From contig NZ_QXTG01000001.1 in the NCBI RefSeq assembly GCF_003581425.1, positions 1,240,001-1,304,000 of the forward strand: DNA of 64,000 nucleotides, given 5' to 3'. This document shows positions 45,147 to 53,496 of this stretch, piece by piece. Numbering within the stretch: position 1 is the first letter of the stretch; the number at the start of each line of letters is the position of its first letter. The translations under genes and the position numbers were made by a program. Source of the stretch: Amnibacterium setariae (GTDB taxonomy: Bacteria > Actinomycetota > Actinomycetes > Actinomycetales > Microbacteriaceae). A model generated the notes under the pieces. That model had not been told where the DNA came from. It saw only the letters and a list, made by a program, of their open reading frames with translations, and searched no databases.

Positions 45147-45180
45147 GAACGGCCGGCCTCCCGAAGGAGACCGGCCGTTC
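45147..45180. terminator. Bidirectional terminator hairpin
   Basis: A 15-bp stem (45147-45161 with 45166-45180, one mismatch) with a CGAA loop lies between convergent genes for the MFS exporter and the first response regulator. Confidence 0.75.
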
Positions 45181-45193
45181 GCAGGTGCGGACC

Positions 45194-45847
45194 TCAGTCC
45201 GTCTGCAGCAGGATGCCGTCCTGGATCGCGCGCTTGCGCAGGGCGACCTTCGTGCCCACGTCGAAGCCCGCGACGCGGTACTTCTCGCGGATGCGCTTGA
45301 GGTACGACTTCGCCGTCTCCTCGGAGATGCCGAGCTCGTAGGCGACCGTCTTGACCGGCTCGCCGCCGCCGTAGAGCGCCATGACGCGTCGCTCCTGCGC
45401 GGACAGCTTCGGGGAGCCGCCGACGTCGCCGGAGTTGATCGCGAGGTCGAGCTCCGCCGAGATGTAGGACTCGCCGCGGCCGGCGGCGCGGATCGCCTTG
45501 ACGATCATCGAGATGTCCTCGCTCTTCGGCACGTAGCCGAGGGCGCCGGAGGCGAGGGCCTCGCGGACGATCTGCGGCTCCGAGTAGCTCGACATGAGCA
45601 CCGTGGCGACGCCGGTCTGCTTCAGCTGCGCGAGGCGCAGCGACACCGGCGAGTTGTCCTTGAGGTCGACGTCCATGAGGACGACGTCGACCGGGAACTT
45701 CGGGTGCGTCAGCAGCTCGGTGAAGGTGGTGACGGCGGCGACCAGCTCGATGTCCTCGTAGCCGCGGATCCACTCCGTGAGGCCGCCGAGCAGCATCCGG
45801 TGGTCGTCGACCATCGCGAGGCGGATGGTCCGGGTGTCAGTGGTCAC
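45194..45847 (-). CDS. LuxR-type response regulator with intact phosphorylation site
   Basis: A 217-residue NarL/FixJ-type regulator. The receiver domain has the acidic pair D14-D15 (MVDDHRML), the phospho-acceptor D59 in VVLMDVDL, Ser at 86-87 in place of the usual Thr, and K108 in GYVPKSED. The C-terminal helix-turn-helix is KTVAYELGISEETAKSYLKR. It is clearly a paralogue of the regulator at 48569-49237: both share TAKSY, the KY..AG.D.GTKV.LR stretch and the start of the receiver domain. It is transcribed after a histidine kinase and a kinase-like membrane protein on the same strand. Target genes are unknown. Confidence 0.92.
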   Translation of the reverse strand: MTTDTRTIRLAMVDDHRMLLGGLTEWIRGYEDIELVAAVTTFTELLTHPKFPVDVVLMDVDLKDNSPVSLRLAQLKQTGVATVLMSSYSEPQIVREALASGALGYVPKSEDISMIVKAIRAAGRGESYISAELDLAINSGDVGGSPKLSAQERRVMALYGGGEPVKTVAYELGISEETAKSYLKRIREKYRVAGFDVGTKVALRKRAIQDGILLQTD

Positions 45848-45901
45848 TCGTGGGCTCCGGTTCCAGGAAGGGGAGGATGAGGGGGATCGTTCGAGAGAGG
45901 A

Positions 45902-47200
45902 TCAGCGCTCGGCGGGACGATCGACCACGCAGTCGATCTCCACGCAGAGGCTGCCGCCGCGCTGCGAGTCGGTGTGCCGTCCGACCTTGCGCATAGCGTC
46001 CCATGTGGCGGGGTCGACCCGGCCGCGCGCCACGCCGGTGGTCTGCACCACGATCGGCACGCGCATCGTGCGGCCCTTGCCCTCGGTCGGGCGGGCCGGT
46101 CCGACCGTGATCTCGATGGTCACGCGGGCCGCCGAGCGGCGGGACCGCTCGGGCGCGTCGCCGAGCATCAGCCACACCGCGGAGAGCAGCCCGTCGCGCT
46201 GCGTCGGGTCGAGGAGGCCGGCGAGCGACTCCGGGTCGGACAGCGTGACCGAGCGGCCCAGCAGCTCCGACTCCGTGATCGCGTGGTACAGCCAGGTCTG
46301 GCGTCGGCCCTCGATGAGGTGCAGGCGCAGCTCCGTGGCGAGCTCGGCGGCTGCCTGCGCGGCGGCCGGGTTGAGCGGCAGCCGGGTCCGGCCCGACGCG
46401 ATGCCGTCCATGAGCTGCTCCGCCGCGAGGTCGAGGCGGGCCAGCTCCTCCGAGGCGAGCATGCCGACGGAGAAGCGCGGCGCGGTCGTCGTCGAGGCGA
46501 CGAGCACGCGCTCGAGCTCGGTCGAGATGATCCGGCGGAAGACGTGGACGATCCAGGCGGCGATGATCGGCGGCGCGACGGCCTTCGCGATCATCGTCAG
46601 CGCGTCGACGACCCCGGCGGGCGGGAGCGGCGCGCGGAGGGCCGAGATGCCGACGAGGATCGCGAGCGAGATGCCGAGGAGCGCAGCGGCCGCGGTGATG
46701 CTGCGGCTCGACCGGACGCCGACCATCGCGAGCAGCACGAAGCCGACGGCGGGCGCGGCGGTGAGGTCCCGGCCCAGGTCGCCGTTCTGCCACACCGCGG
46801 CGGTGTCGAGCGCGACGACGACGCCGAGGCCGCCGACGATGCCGAGGCTGACGATCGAGTCGAGCACGTCGCCCGCGGTGCGCGCGGCGACCGCGAGCAC
46901 GACGAGGAGGCCGGCGAGCAGCAGCCACGCCATCGCGGCGAGGCCGGGCTCGGCGTAGGCCTCCCACTCCCCGGCGAACCGCGCGAGGTCGAAGCAGAGC
47001 AGCAGGACCGCGACGAAGGTCGCGGCGAGCCCGAGGAACCCGGTGCCGAGGCTCGTGCGCGAGGAGCGGAGGCGCTCCGACGGCAGGTGCGGCAGGCGGA
47101 GCCCGGGCAGGCGGCGGTGCGGCTCGTCGATCGCGACGACGGGCAGGGCCTTGTGGCGGGAGGTCGCGATCTCCGCGTCCCGCTCGGGTGCGACGGTCAT
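45902..47200 (-). CDS. Six-span membrane protein, kinase-like layout without catalytic motifs
   Basis: A 432-residue protein: a cytoplasmic N-terminus of about 50 residues, six hydrophobic spans to about residue 240, then about 190 soluble residues. The six-span layout mirrors the histidine kinase encoded upstream, but I find no phospho-acceptor His box, no N box and no GxG nucleotide loop. The closing part SQRGGSLCVEIDCVV resembles a last beta strand of an ATPase fold, but weakly. The ATG overlaps the kinase stop (ATGA), so the two are translated together. It could be a sensor or a regulator of the kinase; this is inference. No known family recognised. Confidence 0.75.
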   Translation of the reverse strand: MTVAPERDAEIATSRHKALPVVAIDEPHRRLPGLRLPHLPSERLRSSRTSLGTGFLGLAATFVAVLLLCFDLARFAGEWEAYAEPGLAAMAWLLLAGLLVVLAVAARTAGDVLDSIVSLGIVGGLGVVVALDTAAVWQNGDLGRDLTAAPAVGFVLLAMVGVRSSRSITAAAALLGISLAILVGISALRAPLPPAGVVDALTMIAKAVAPPIIAAWIVHVFRRIISTELERVLVASTTTAPRFSVGMLASEELARLDLAAEQLMDGIASGRTRLPLNPAAAQAAAELATELRLHLIEGRRQTWLYHAITESELLGRSVTLSDPESLAGLLDPTQRDGLLSAVWLMLGDAPERSRRSAARVTIEITVGPARPTEGKGRTMRVPIVVQTTGVARGRVDPATWDAMRKVGRHTDSQRGGSLCVEIDCVVDRPAER

Positions 47201-48393
47201 CGGGGCATCTCCAGGACGACGGTGGTGCCGGAGCCCTGGGCCGAGAAGACGCGGGCGGTGCCGCCCGCCTCCTCGATCCGGCCGACGATGGACTCGCGGT
47301 AGCCGAGCTTGCCCGCCGGGACGGCGGCCGGCTCGAAGCCGACGCCGTTGTCGGTGACGAGGGCGCGGACGCTCGCCTCGTCGTCGGTGATCGTGACGTG
47401 CGCCTCGCCGACGCCGGAGTGGCGGCGGACGTTCTCGAGGCACTCGGACAGGGCGAGGAGGAAGGCGTCGAGGCGGTCGGGCCGCAGCGAGACGGTGCCG
47501 GCGCCGTGCCAGCTGACGTCGAGGCCGAGCCGCTCGAACCGGGCGCGCACCGCCTGCAGGCTGTCGCTCTTCAGACCGTCCGCGTCGCCCTCGCCGTCGC
47601 TCTGGCCCTGCCCCATCGTGATCGGGGTGGGGGAGAGGCGCAGCTGGCGGAGCAGGCGGGCGTCGTCGCCGGCCTGGCGGCGGAGGGCGTCGCGGCTGAC
47701 CCCGACGCCGGAGTGCGCGAGCAGGGTGAGCGTGGCGAGCACGGTGTCGTGGAGCAGGCGGGCGCCCTGACGGCGCTGCGCCTCCGTCTCGCTCGCCTGC
47801 CGCTCGCTGCGGTGCGCGCGGCCGATGGAGGAGACGCGACGGGCGGCGCGGAGCACCCCGGCGGACAGGACGAAGCCGGCGATCGTGAGCCCGGTCCAGC
47901 CGGCGAGGATCGAGAACCCGACGAAGCCGAGCGCGGTGTCGCCCGCGAAGAGCACGACGGCGGTGGCGAGGGTCGCGATGAACGCGCCGAGGAGCACGAT
48001 CATCCGGCCGAGGCTCAGGGTCAGCACGATCGCGACCGCGGCGATCGCGCCGGCGAGGAGCAGGCGGACGGCGTCGACGGACCCGGTCGGGATCGGGAAC
48101 GGACCGGCCTGGCCGAGCAGCCCGTCGAACGCGCCGAGGGTCCCGAGGCGGGCGAGCGCGGCGGTGACGAGACCGGCGACGAGCGCGACGGCCGGCCAGG
48201 CGATGGCGCGGGTCGAGCCGATCCGCACGAGGGCGAGGATCAGCACGGCGTAGCCGGGGGCGACGAGGAGCAGGAGGCCCGGGCGCGGGTCGCTGAGGAC
48301 GAGCAGCACGAACGACGCCCCGGCGCAGACCACGCCGATGAGCCGTGCGCTGATGCCCAGGAGGCGATCGCGCTGTTTGAGGATCCGTTCCAT
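47197..48393 (-). CDS. Sensor histidine kinase
   Basis: A 398-residue membrane histidine kinase. Six spans occupy residues 12-180. The phospho-acceptor is probably H215 in GARLLHDTVLATLTLL, the HDT-type box of HisKA_3/NarX-like kinases. The ATPase domain has the N box ALSECLENVRRHSG (N321), the G1 box VTDNGVGFEP and a G2-like AQGSGTTVVLEMP. Such kinases pair with LuxR-type regulators, two of which lie in the same cluster. The ATG at 48393 was chosen, with GGGAAG just upstream; an in-frame upstream ATG at 48453 is possible. Signal unknown. Confidence 0.9.
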   Translation of the reverse strand: MERILKQRDRLLGISARLIGVVCAGASFVLLVLSDPRPGLLLLVAPGYAVLILALVRIGSTRAIAWPAVALVAGLVTAALARLGTLGAFDGLLGQAGPFPIPTGSVDAVRLLLAGAIAAVAIVLTLSLGRMIVLLGAFIATLATAVVLFAGDTALGFVGFSILAGWTGLTIAGFVLSAGVLRAARRVSSIGRAHRSERQASETEAQRRQGARLLHDTVLATLTLLAHSGVGVSRDALRRQAGDDARLLRQLRLSPTPITMGQGQSDGEGDADGLKSDSLQAVRARFERLGLDVSWHGAGTVSLRPDRLDAFLLALSECLENVRRHSGVGEAHVTITDDEASVRALVTDNGVGFEPAAVPAGKLGYRESIVGRIEEAGGTARVFSAQGSGTTVVLEMPR

Positions 48394-48530
48394 GACTTCC
48401 CGCGGCCTCCCTGACGGGGGCGCCCCTCGAGGCCGGGAGGAGCGCCCGGTCATGGAAACACGGGGCTCCGGGCGCGCAAGGTTGCCACACCGGTTGAAGG
48501 TTTGTCGGGACCGGGGAACCTGCGCGGGGT

Positions 48531-48548
48531 GGTATCAGACCGGTATCA
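48531..48548. promoter_or_regulatory. Candidate regulator-binding direct repeat
   Basis: GGTATCA occurs twice, at 48531-48537 and 48542-48548, an 11-bp step that puts both on the same face of the helix. It lies in the 175-base gap upstream of the histidine kinase gene and downstream of the second regulator, so it may be an operator for the cluster. Confidence 0.4.
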
Positions 48549-48568
48549 CCGCGAGGCGCGGGCTCGTC

Positions 48569-49237
48569 CTACTCCGGGGGGATCCAGCCCTCGCGGATCG
48601 CGTGGCGGCGCAGCAGCACCTTCGTGCCGAGGTCGATGCCCGCGGTGCGGTACTTGCGGCGGCCGCGCTTGATGTAGCTCTTCGCGGTCTGGTCGGTCGT
48701 CGCCATGTGGACGGCGACCTCGTGGACGCTGCGGCCCTGCGCGTACAGCTGCAGCGCGGTCAGCTCCTGCCGGCCGAGGTTCGGGTCGGCGCGGTTCGCC
48801 CAGGCGTCGAGCGCCTCCTGCACGGCGGGGGCGTGCCGGGCGCGGCCCTCGGCCGCCGCGTGGACCGCGGCGACGAGGTGCTCGGCGGGCTCGCTCTTCG
48901 GCACGAGGGTGAGCGCCCCGGCGGTCAGCGCGGCGTGCACCGTCGCCGCGTCGCGGGTGCGGGCGAGCGCGACGACGGCGACGCCGTCCGACGCGAGGCG
49001 CTGCACCTTCGTCTCGAACGGCACGTCGTCCTCGAGGCCGAACTCGACGACGGCGACGTCGACGGGGAACGCGGGGTGCTCGAGCAGCCCGTTCCAGTCG
49101 GTGAGCGCGGCGACGACCTCGATGTGGGCCCGGGGCACCGAGAGGCGGGCGGCGAGGCCCTCGACGATCAGCTGGTGGTCGTCGACGAGTGCGACGCGAA
49201 CGCGTCGTCGACGCGTCTCCGTCGCGGCTGCCGTCAT
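48569..49237 (-). CDS. LuxR-type response regulator with degenerate receiver (Asp to Glu)
   Basis: A 222-residue paralogue of the regulator at 45194-45847. The receiver keeps the acidic pair D19-D20 (LVDDHQL) and K114 (LVPKSEP), but the phospho-acceptor position, aligned through PVDV, is E65 (VAVVEFGLED), and the conserved Ser/Thr position is A92. The helix-turn-helix is intact (HEVAVHMATTDQTAKSYIKR). It therefore cannot be phosphorylated in the usual way and may be permanently active or sense something else. It is the first gene of the leftward signalling cluster. Confidence 0.9.
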   Translation of the reverse strand: MTAAATETRRRRVRVALVDDHQLIVEGLAARLSVPRAHIEVVAALTDWNGLLEHPAFPVDVAVVEFGLEDDVPFETKVQRLASDGVAVVALARTRDAATVHAALTAGALTLVPKSEPAEHLVAAVHAAAEGRARHAPAVQEALDAWANRADPNLGRQELTALQLYAQGRSVHEVAVHMATTDQTAKSYIKRGRRKYRTAGIDLGTKVLLRRHAIREGWIPPE

Positions 49238-49293
49238 CCGGACCTCCCGGGCTCCGATCGTAGGGGTCCCGCGACCCCCGGGGGCGCGGGAGG

Positions 49294-50499
49294 TCAGACG
49301 GCGAGCAGCCGGCGGAGCTGCGCCCCGACCTGCTCGCGCTCGATGAGGAACGCGTCGTGGCCGAAGGCGGAGGCGAGCAGGGTCGGCTCCGGCCCGTCGA
49401 GCGCGCCGGTCAGGCCCCGCGCGAGCACCCGCTGGTCGTCGAGCGGGTAGAGCCGGTCCGAGTCGATGCCGAGCACGAGCGCGGGGCCGGCGTAGCGCGC
49501 GAGCGCCTCCTCCACGCCGCCGCGGCCGCGGGCGACGTCGTGGGAGCTCATCGCGTCGACGAGGCGGATGTAGCTGTTCGCGTCGAACCGGCGGGTGAAG
49601 CGGTTGCCGTGGAAGTCGAGGTACGACTCGACGGCGAACCGGCCGTGGTGCCCGAGCGGCGAGACGCCGGACTGCCAGGACCGCCCGAACCGCTCGTTCA
49701 GCTCCCCGGAGCTGCGGTAGCTGAGCAGGGCCATGCGGCGCGCGAGCGCGAGCCCGCGGTGCGGGCCGTCCCCGTCGACGGCGCCGTAGTAGTCGCCGCC
49801 GCGGAACCGCGGGTCCGCTCGCACGGCCTCGGTCTGCACGCTGTTCAGCGCCACCTGGTCGGCGCTCGACCGGGCGGGCGCCGCGAGCACGGCCAGGCGG
49901 GCGACGCGCTCGGGGGCGGTGAGCGCCCATTCCAGCGCGTGCATGCCGCCCATCGAGCCGCCGACCACGGCGGCGAAGCGCTCGATCCGCAGCACGTCCG
50001 CGAAGGCCAGCTGCGCGGCGACCTGGTCGCGGATCGTGAGGTACGGGAAGCGGCCGCCCCACTCCGCGCCGTCCGGCGCGAGGGAGGCCGGGCCGGTCGT
50101 GCCGGCGCAGCCGCCGAGGATGTTCGGCGCGACGACGAACCAGCGGTCCGTGTCGAGCGCGAGGCCCGGGCCGACGACGCCCTCCCACCAGCCCGCCGTG
50201 GGCTGCCCGGGGCCCGCGGGGCCGACGAGGTGCGGGTCGCCGGTGAGGGCGTGCAGCACGAGGATCGCGTTGCCGCGGTCCTCGTCGAGCTCGCCCCACG
50301 TCTCGTAGGCGATGCGGACGCCGGGGAGGCGGACGCCGGCCTCCGTGACGACGGTGGCGATGCCGACGAACCGCCGGTCGGCGACCGGGTCGCCCTCGCG
50401 CCACGCGCCGCTCGCGGGCGGCTTGCCGACGAGCGAGCGCGCGTCGGCGTCCGTCACGGGCCGTGCCGCGACGGTGTCCTCCGAGGTCTGCCAGTCCAT
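49294..50499 (-). CDS. metX: Homoserine O-acetyltransferase
   Basis: The enzyme activates homoserine with acetyl-CoA at the entry to methionine synthesis. The 401-residue alpha/beta hydrolase has the nucleophile in VVGGSMGGMHALEW, the catalytic Asp in LGIDSDRLYPLDDQ and the His in SAFGHDAFLIE. Other family blocks are ILVLHALTGDPH and PNILGGCAGTTGP. It follows metY on the same strand, separated by a terminator and a perfect palindrome, so it probably has its own regulated promoter. Confidence 0.96.
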   Translation of the reverse strand: MDWQTSEDTVAARPVTDADARSLVGKPPASGAWREGDPVADRRFVGIATVVTEAGVRLPGVRIAYETWGELDEDRGNAILVLHALTGDPHLVGPAGPGQPTAGWWEGVVGPGLALDTDRWFVVAPNILGGCAGTTGPASLAPDGAEWGGRFPYLTIRDQVAAQLAFADVLRIERFAAVVGGSMGGMHALEWALTAPERVARLAVLAAPARSSADQVALNSVQTEAVRADPRFRGGDYYGAVDGDGPHRGLALARRMALLSYRSSGELNERFGRSWQSGVSPLGHHGRFAVESYLDFHGNRFTRRFDANSYIRLVDAMSSHDVARGRGGVEEALARYAGPALVLGIDSDRLYPLDDQRVLARGLTGALDGPEPTLLASAFGHDAFLIEREQVGAQLRRLLAV

Positions 50500-50539
50500 G
50501 CCGCCCTCAGCATCCCAGCCGCGGGGCGGCGGCGCCCGA

Positions 50540-50553
50540 GTGTGACGTCACAC
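50540..50553. promoter_or_regulatory. Perfect 14-bp palindrome upstream of metX
   Basis: GTGTGACGTCACAC lies 41-54 bases upstream of the metX start, just before where a -35 box would be if GATGCT (complement of 50509-50514) is the -10. It is not part of the terminator stem that follows metY. It is a likely regulator site. Confidence 0.5.
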
Positions 50554-50564
50554 GGGCGTTCCTC

Positions 50565-50613
50565 CCTGCATCCGGGGAACCGGCGCCGGCGGGCGCGGTT
50601 CCCCGGATGCAGG
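50565..50613 (-). terminator. Terminator hairpin after metY
   Basis: A perfect 18-bp stem (50565-50582 with 50596-50613) with a 13-base loop lies 15 bases after the metY stop. It separates metY from metX although both run leftward. Confidence 0.75.
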
Positions 50614-50627
50614 AAGAAGAGGGAGGG

Positions 50628-51941
50628 TCAGACCGTCGCGCGGAGGGACCGGGCGGCGCGCAGGCCCGCCTCGAGGTCCGCCTTCAGGTCGTCGACGTGC
50701 TCGAGGCCGACCGAGAGGCGCACGAGGCCCGGCGTCACGCCGGTCGTCAGCTGCTGCTCGGGCGTGAGCTGCGAGTGCGTGGTCGACGCGGGGTGGATGA
50801 CGAGGGAGCGGACGTCGCCGATGTTCGCGAGGTGGCTGAACAGGGTCAGGCTCTCCACGAACTTCCGGCCGGCGTCGACGCCGCCCTTCAGCTCGAACGA
50901 CACGACCGCGCCGACGCCCTTCGGGGCGTACCGGTTCGCGGCCGCGTACCAGGGGCTCGACGGCAGGCCCGCGTAGTTCACGGTCGCGACGTCGTCGTGG
51001 CCGTCGAGCCACTCGGCGATCGCCTGCGTGTTCTGCACGTGCCGCTCGATCCGCAGCGACAGCGTCTCGATGCCCTGGATGAGGCTGAAGGCGGTGTCGG
51101 GGGAGACCGCGGCGCCGATGTCGCGCAGCAGCTGCACGCGCGCCTTGATGATGTAGGCGAGGCCGTCGCCGACCGCGGTCGTGTACGAGGCGCCGTGGTA
51201 CGAGGGGTCCGGCTCCGTGAGGCCCGGGAACCGGTCCACGTGCTGCGACCACGGGAACCTGCCGCCGTCGACGATCGCGCCGGCGACGACCGTGCCGTGG
51301 CCGCCGAGGAACTTCGTCGCCGAGTGGACGACGATGTCGGCGCCGTGCTCGAGCGGGCGGATCAGGTACGGCGTCGCGATGGTGTTGTCGACGATCAGCG
51401 GCACGTCGTTCGCGTGCGCGACCTCCGCGACCGCGGCGATGTCGAGCACGTTGATCTTCGGGTTGCCGATCGTCTCGGCGAAGAACAGCTTCGTGTTGGG
51501 GCGGACGGCGGCGGCCCACGCCTCCGGGTCGTCCTGGTCCGTCACGAAGGTCGTCTCGATGCCGAGCTTCGCGAGCGTGTACTTGAACAGGTTGTAGGTG
51601 CCGCCGTAGATCGAGCTCGACGAGACGATGTGGTCGCCCGCCTGCGCCAGGTTCAGCACCGCGAAGGTCTCGGCGGCCTGGCCGGAGGCGAGCAGCAGCG
51701 CCGCCGTCCCGCCCTCGAGCGCGGCGATGCGCTCCTCGACGACCGCCTGGGTCGGGTTCTGGATGCGGTTGTAGATGTTGCCGAACTCGGCCAGCGCGAA
51801 GAGGTTCTTCGCGTGGTCGGCCGAGTTGAAGACGTACGAGGTCGTCTTGTAGATCGGGGTCGCGCGGGCGTTGGTGACGGGGTCGGGGGCGGCCCCGGCG
51901 TGGATCTGCTCGGTCTCGAAGTGCCAGGTGTGCTCAGCCAT
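50628..51941 (-). CDS. metY: O-acetylhomoserine aminocarboxypropyltransferase (sulfhydrylase)
   Basis: A 437-residue PLP enzyme of the Cys/Met metabolism family that makes homocysteine directly from O-acetylhomoserine and sulfide. The N-terminus [20 protein letters not shown] is typical of MetY; the PLP lysine lies in [18 protein letters not shown]; other blocks are [17 protein letters not shown] and [16 protein letters not shown]. The promoter is well formed: TTGTCC, a 17-base spacer and TAGCGT, seven bases before the ATG. Together with metX it gives direct sulfhydrylation. It is divergent from an SDR gene. Confidence 0.95.
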   Translation of the reverse strand: MAEHTWHFETEQIHAGAAPDPVTNARATPIYKTTSYVFNSADHAKNLFALAEFGNIYNRIQNPTQAVVEERIAALEGGTAALLLASGQAAETFAVLNLAQAGDHIVSSSSIYGGTYNLFKYTLAKLGIETTFVTDQDDPEAWAAAVRPNTKLFFAETIGNPKINVLDIAAVAEVAHANDVPLIVDNTIATPYLIRPLEHGADIVVHSATKFLGGHGTVVAGAIVDGGRFPWSQHVDRFPGLTEPDPSYHGASYTTAVGDGLAYIIKARVQLLRDIGAAVSPDTAFSLIQGIETLSLRIERHVQNTQAIAEWLDGHDDVATVNYAGLPSSPWYAAANRYAPKGVGAVVSFELKGGVDAGRKFVESLTLFSHLANIGDVRSLVIHPASTTHSQLTPEQQLTTGVTPGLVRLSVGLEHVDDLKADLEAGLRAARSLRATV

Positions 51942-52014
51942 GGCGGCGACGCTAGGAGGCGGCGCCGCGGGGGACAACGGCGGACGCCACGGGGCGTAAC
52001 GGTTGAATGGGCGC

Positions 52015-52788
52015 ATGACGAAGCGCGCGGTGGTCACGGGGGCGAGCACGGGGATCGGCTGGGCGACGGTCGCGCTGCTCCGTGAGCACGGCTGGGACGT
52101 GCTCGCGGTGGCTCGCCGCGCCGAGCGCCTGGAGGCGCTGCGCACCGAGACGGGGTGCGACGTGTTCGCGGCGGACCTCACCGACGCGGATGCGGTGGCG
52201 GCGCTCGCGGAGCACGTCCGGGCCGCCGGGCCGCTCCACGTGCTCGTGAACAACGCCGGCGGGGCGCGCGGCCTCGACTCGGTCGAGTCGGGCGACGTCG
52301 AGGACTGGCGCTGGATGTTCGAGGCGAACGTCGTCGCGACGAAGCGGGTGACGTCGGCGCTGCTGCCCTCCCTCCGGGACGGCGCGGAGGACGCGGGCAG
52401 CGGCGACGTCGTCACGGTCACCTCCATCGCCGGCCACCTCCCGTACGCCGGCGGCGGCGGGTACAACGCGGCGAAGTTCGCGGAGCACGCGCTCGTCGCG
52501 GTGCTGCGCATCGAGCTGGCGGGGGAGCCGATCCGCGTGATCGAGGTCGCCCCGGGGATGGTCGCGACGGAGGAGTTCTCCCTCAACCGGTTCGGCGGCG
52601 ACCGCGCCCGCGCTGACGCCGTGTACGCGGACGTGGAGGCGCCGCTGACGGCGGACGACGTCGCGGAGACGATCGTCCACGCCGTCGAGCTGTCGGCCCA
52701 CGTCAACCTCGACCTCGTCACCGTGAAGCCCGTGGCGCAGGGCAACGGCTCGCAGACCGTGAAGGGCCCGATCCGCGTCAAGCGCTAG
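52015..52788 (+). CDS. Short-chain dehydrogenase/reductase (YdfG-like)
   Basis: A 257-residue NAD(P)-dependent oxidoreductase of the classical SDR type. The cofactor motif is VVTGASTGIGWATV, followed by LVNNAGGARG and the catalytic Ser/Tyr/Lys in TSIAGHLPYAGGGGYNAAKF. It resembles YdfG/serine 3-dehydrogenase-type enzymes that reduce small hydroxy or keto acids. TTGAAT lies six bases before the ATG as a possible leaderless -10. Its promoter lies back to back with metY; a role in sulfur metabolism is not indicated. Confidence 0.92.
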   Translation: MTKRAVVTGASTGIGWATVALLREHGWDVLAVARRAERLEALRTETGCDVFAADLTDADAVAALAEHVRAAGPLHVLVNNAGGARGLDSVESGDVEDWRWMFEANVVATKRVTSALLPSLRDGAEDAGSGDVVTVTSIAGHLPYAGGGGYNAAKFAEHALVAVLRIELAGEPIRVIEVAPGMVATEEFSLNRFGGDRARADAVYADVEAPLTADDVAETIVHAVELSAHVNLDLVTVKPVAQGNGSQTVKGPIRVKR

Positions 52789-52802
52789 TCGCGGATCCGC
52801 GA
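52789..52802. terminator. Palindrome TCGCGGATCCGCGA between convergent genes
   Basis: A perfect 14-bp palindrome starts immediately after the SDR stop and ends four bases before the stop of the next gene on the other strand. It shares its core with the repeats at 2660-2697 and 2750-2761. It may act as a small bidirectional terminator or as a protein-binding site. Confidence 0.45.
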
Positions 52803-52805
52803 GGG

Positions 52806-53210
52806 TCACTCGGCGACGAGGGCGGCGAACGCGGGGTCGACGAGGTGCACGCCGTCGTCCGACGCCACGAGCTGCGCGCGGATCGGCGCCGGGGTCGCGG
52901 CGAGGCCCGCGATCCAGTCCGCCTCCTGCATCCGGACGTCGGCGCCGCCCGGGCGCTCCCAGACGAGCACGATCGAGGCCGCCTCGGGCACCGACTCCAC
53001 CAGCTCGGCGAGGCGCGCGGCGAGGGTCGCGATGTGGCGGGGGTCCGCGTCGACGGGCACGCCGTCCATGGGGACGACGACGGGCGCGAGCCGCTGCTCG
53101 TCGTCGAGCAGGAGCAGCCAGGTCTGGCGGCGGATCGCGGTGCCGACCAGGTCGGTCGCCATCGCGACGAGGTCGGCGTCGGTGGTCAGGGGCAGCAGGG
53201 GCTCGAACAT
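52806..53210 (-). CDS. Conserved-looking protein of unknown function (134 aa)
   Basis: A 134-residue soluble protein beginning MFEPLLPLTTDADLVAMATD. It has the alternating helix-strand character of a small alpha/beta domain, with strands QTWLLLLDDEQRLAPVVVP and ASIVLVWERPGGADV and a C-terminal VASDDGVHLVDPAFAAL. No motif or family is recognised, and there is no membrane span or signal peptide. I chose the ATG at 53210; the upstream open frame is extremely rich in Arg and Pro and is probably not translated. Confidence 0.65.
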   Translation of the reverse strand: MFEPLLPLTTDADLVAMATDLVGTAIRRQTWLLLLDDEQRLAPVVVPMDGVPVDADPRHIATLAARLAELVESVPEAASIVLVWERPGGADVRMQEADWIAGLAATPAPIRAQLVASDDGVHLVDPAFAALVAE

Positions 53211-53363
53211 GCGCGGGAGTGTGCCCGCGCGGCGGGCGGCACGCACGGGAGGGGCCTGGGGAGGAGGGGATCGCGCCCCCAGAGCGGGGGCCGCGCGGCG
53301 CGTCCCGCTGCGGGGCGGGCGCGGACCGGCCCACCCTGCTCGCACGAACCGAGGGGGGACCCC

Positions 53364-53480
53364 ATGCGTTTCGAAGTGCCGGCGGGCAGCGCGCTCGTCT
53401 TCTGCGACAGCGACGGCGAGGTCCTCGCCGAGCCCGTGACGAGGCCGTTGAGCCGCGTCGTCGAGGTGCCCGCGGTCTGA
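53364..53480 (+). CDS. Small protein of 38 residues
   Basis: A short frame, MRFEVPAGSALVFCD followed by SDGEVLAEPV and a hydrophobic end VVEVPAV, begins at an ATG with GAGGGGGGA five to thirteen bases upstream. A possible -10 CACCCT lies near 53333. It lies between two leftward genes. No family recognised; the good ribosome-binding site is the main support. Confidence 0.45.
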   Translation: MRFEVPAGSALVFCDSDGEVLAEPVTRPLSRVVEVPAV

Positions 53481-53496
53481 GTCGGAACGGTCCGGG

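Noticed and set aside
50500-50627. SAM riboswitch upstream of metX or metY
   Set aside because: The metX leader is at most a few bases if GATGCT is the -10, and metY is leaderless. The hairpin in the metX gap is the metY terminator and shows no SAM-I or SAM-II core.
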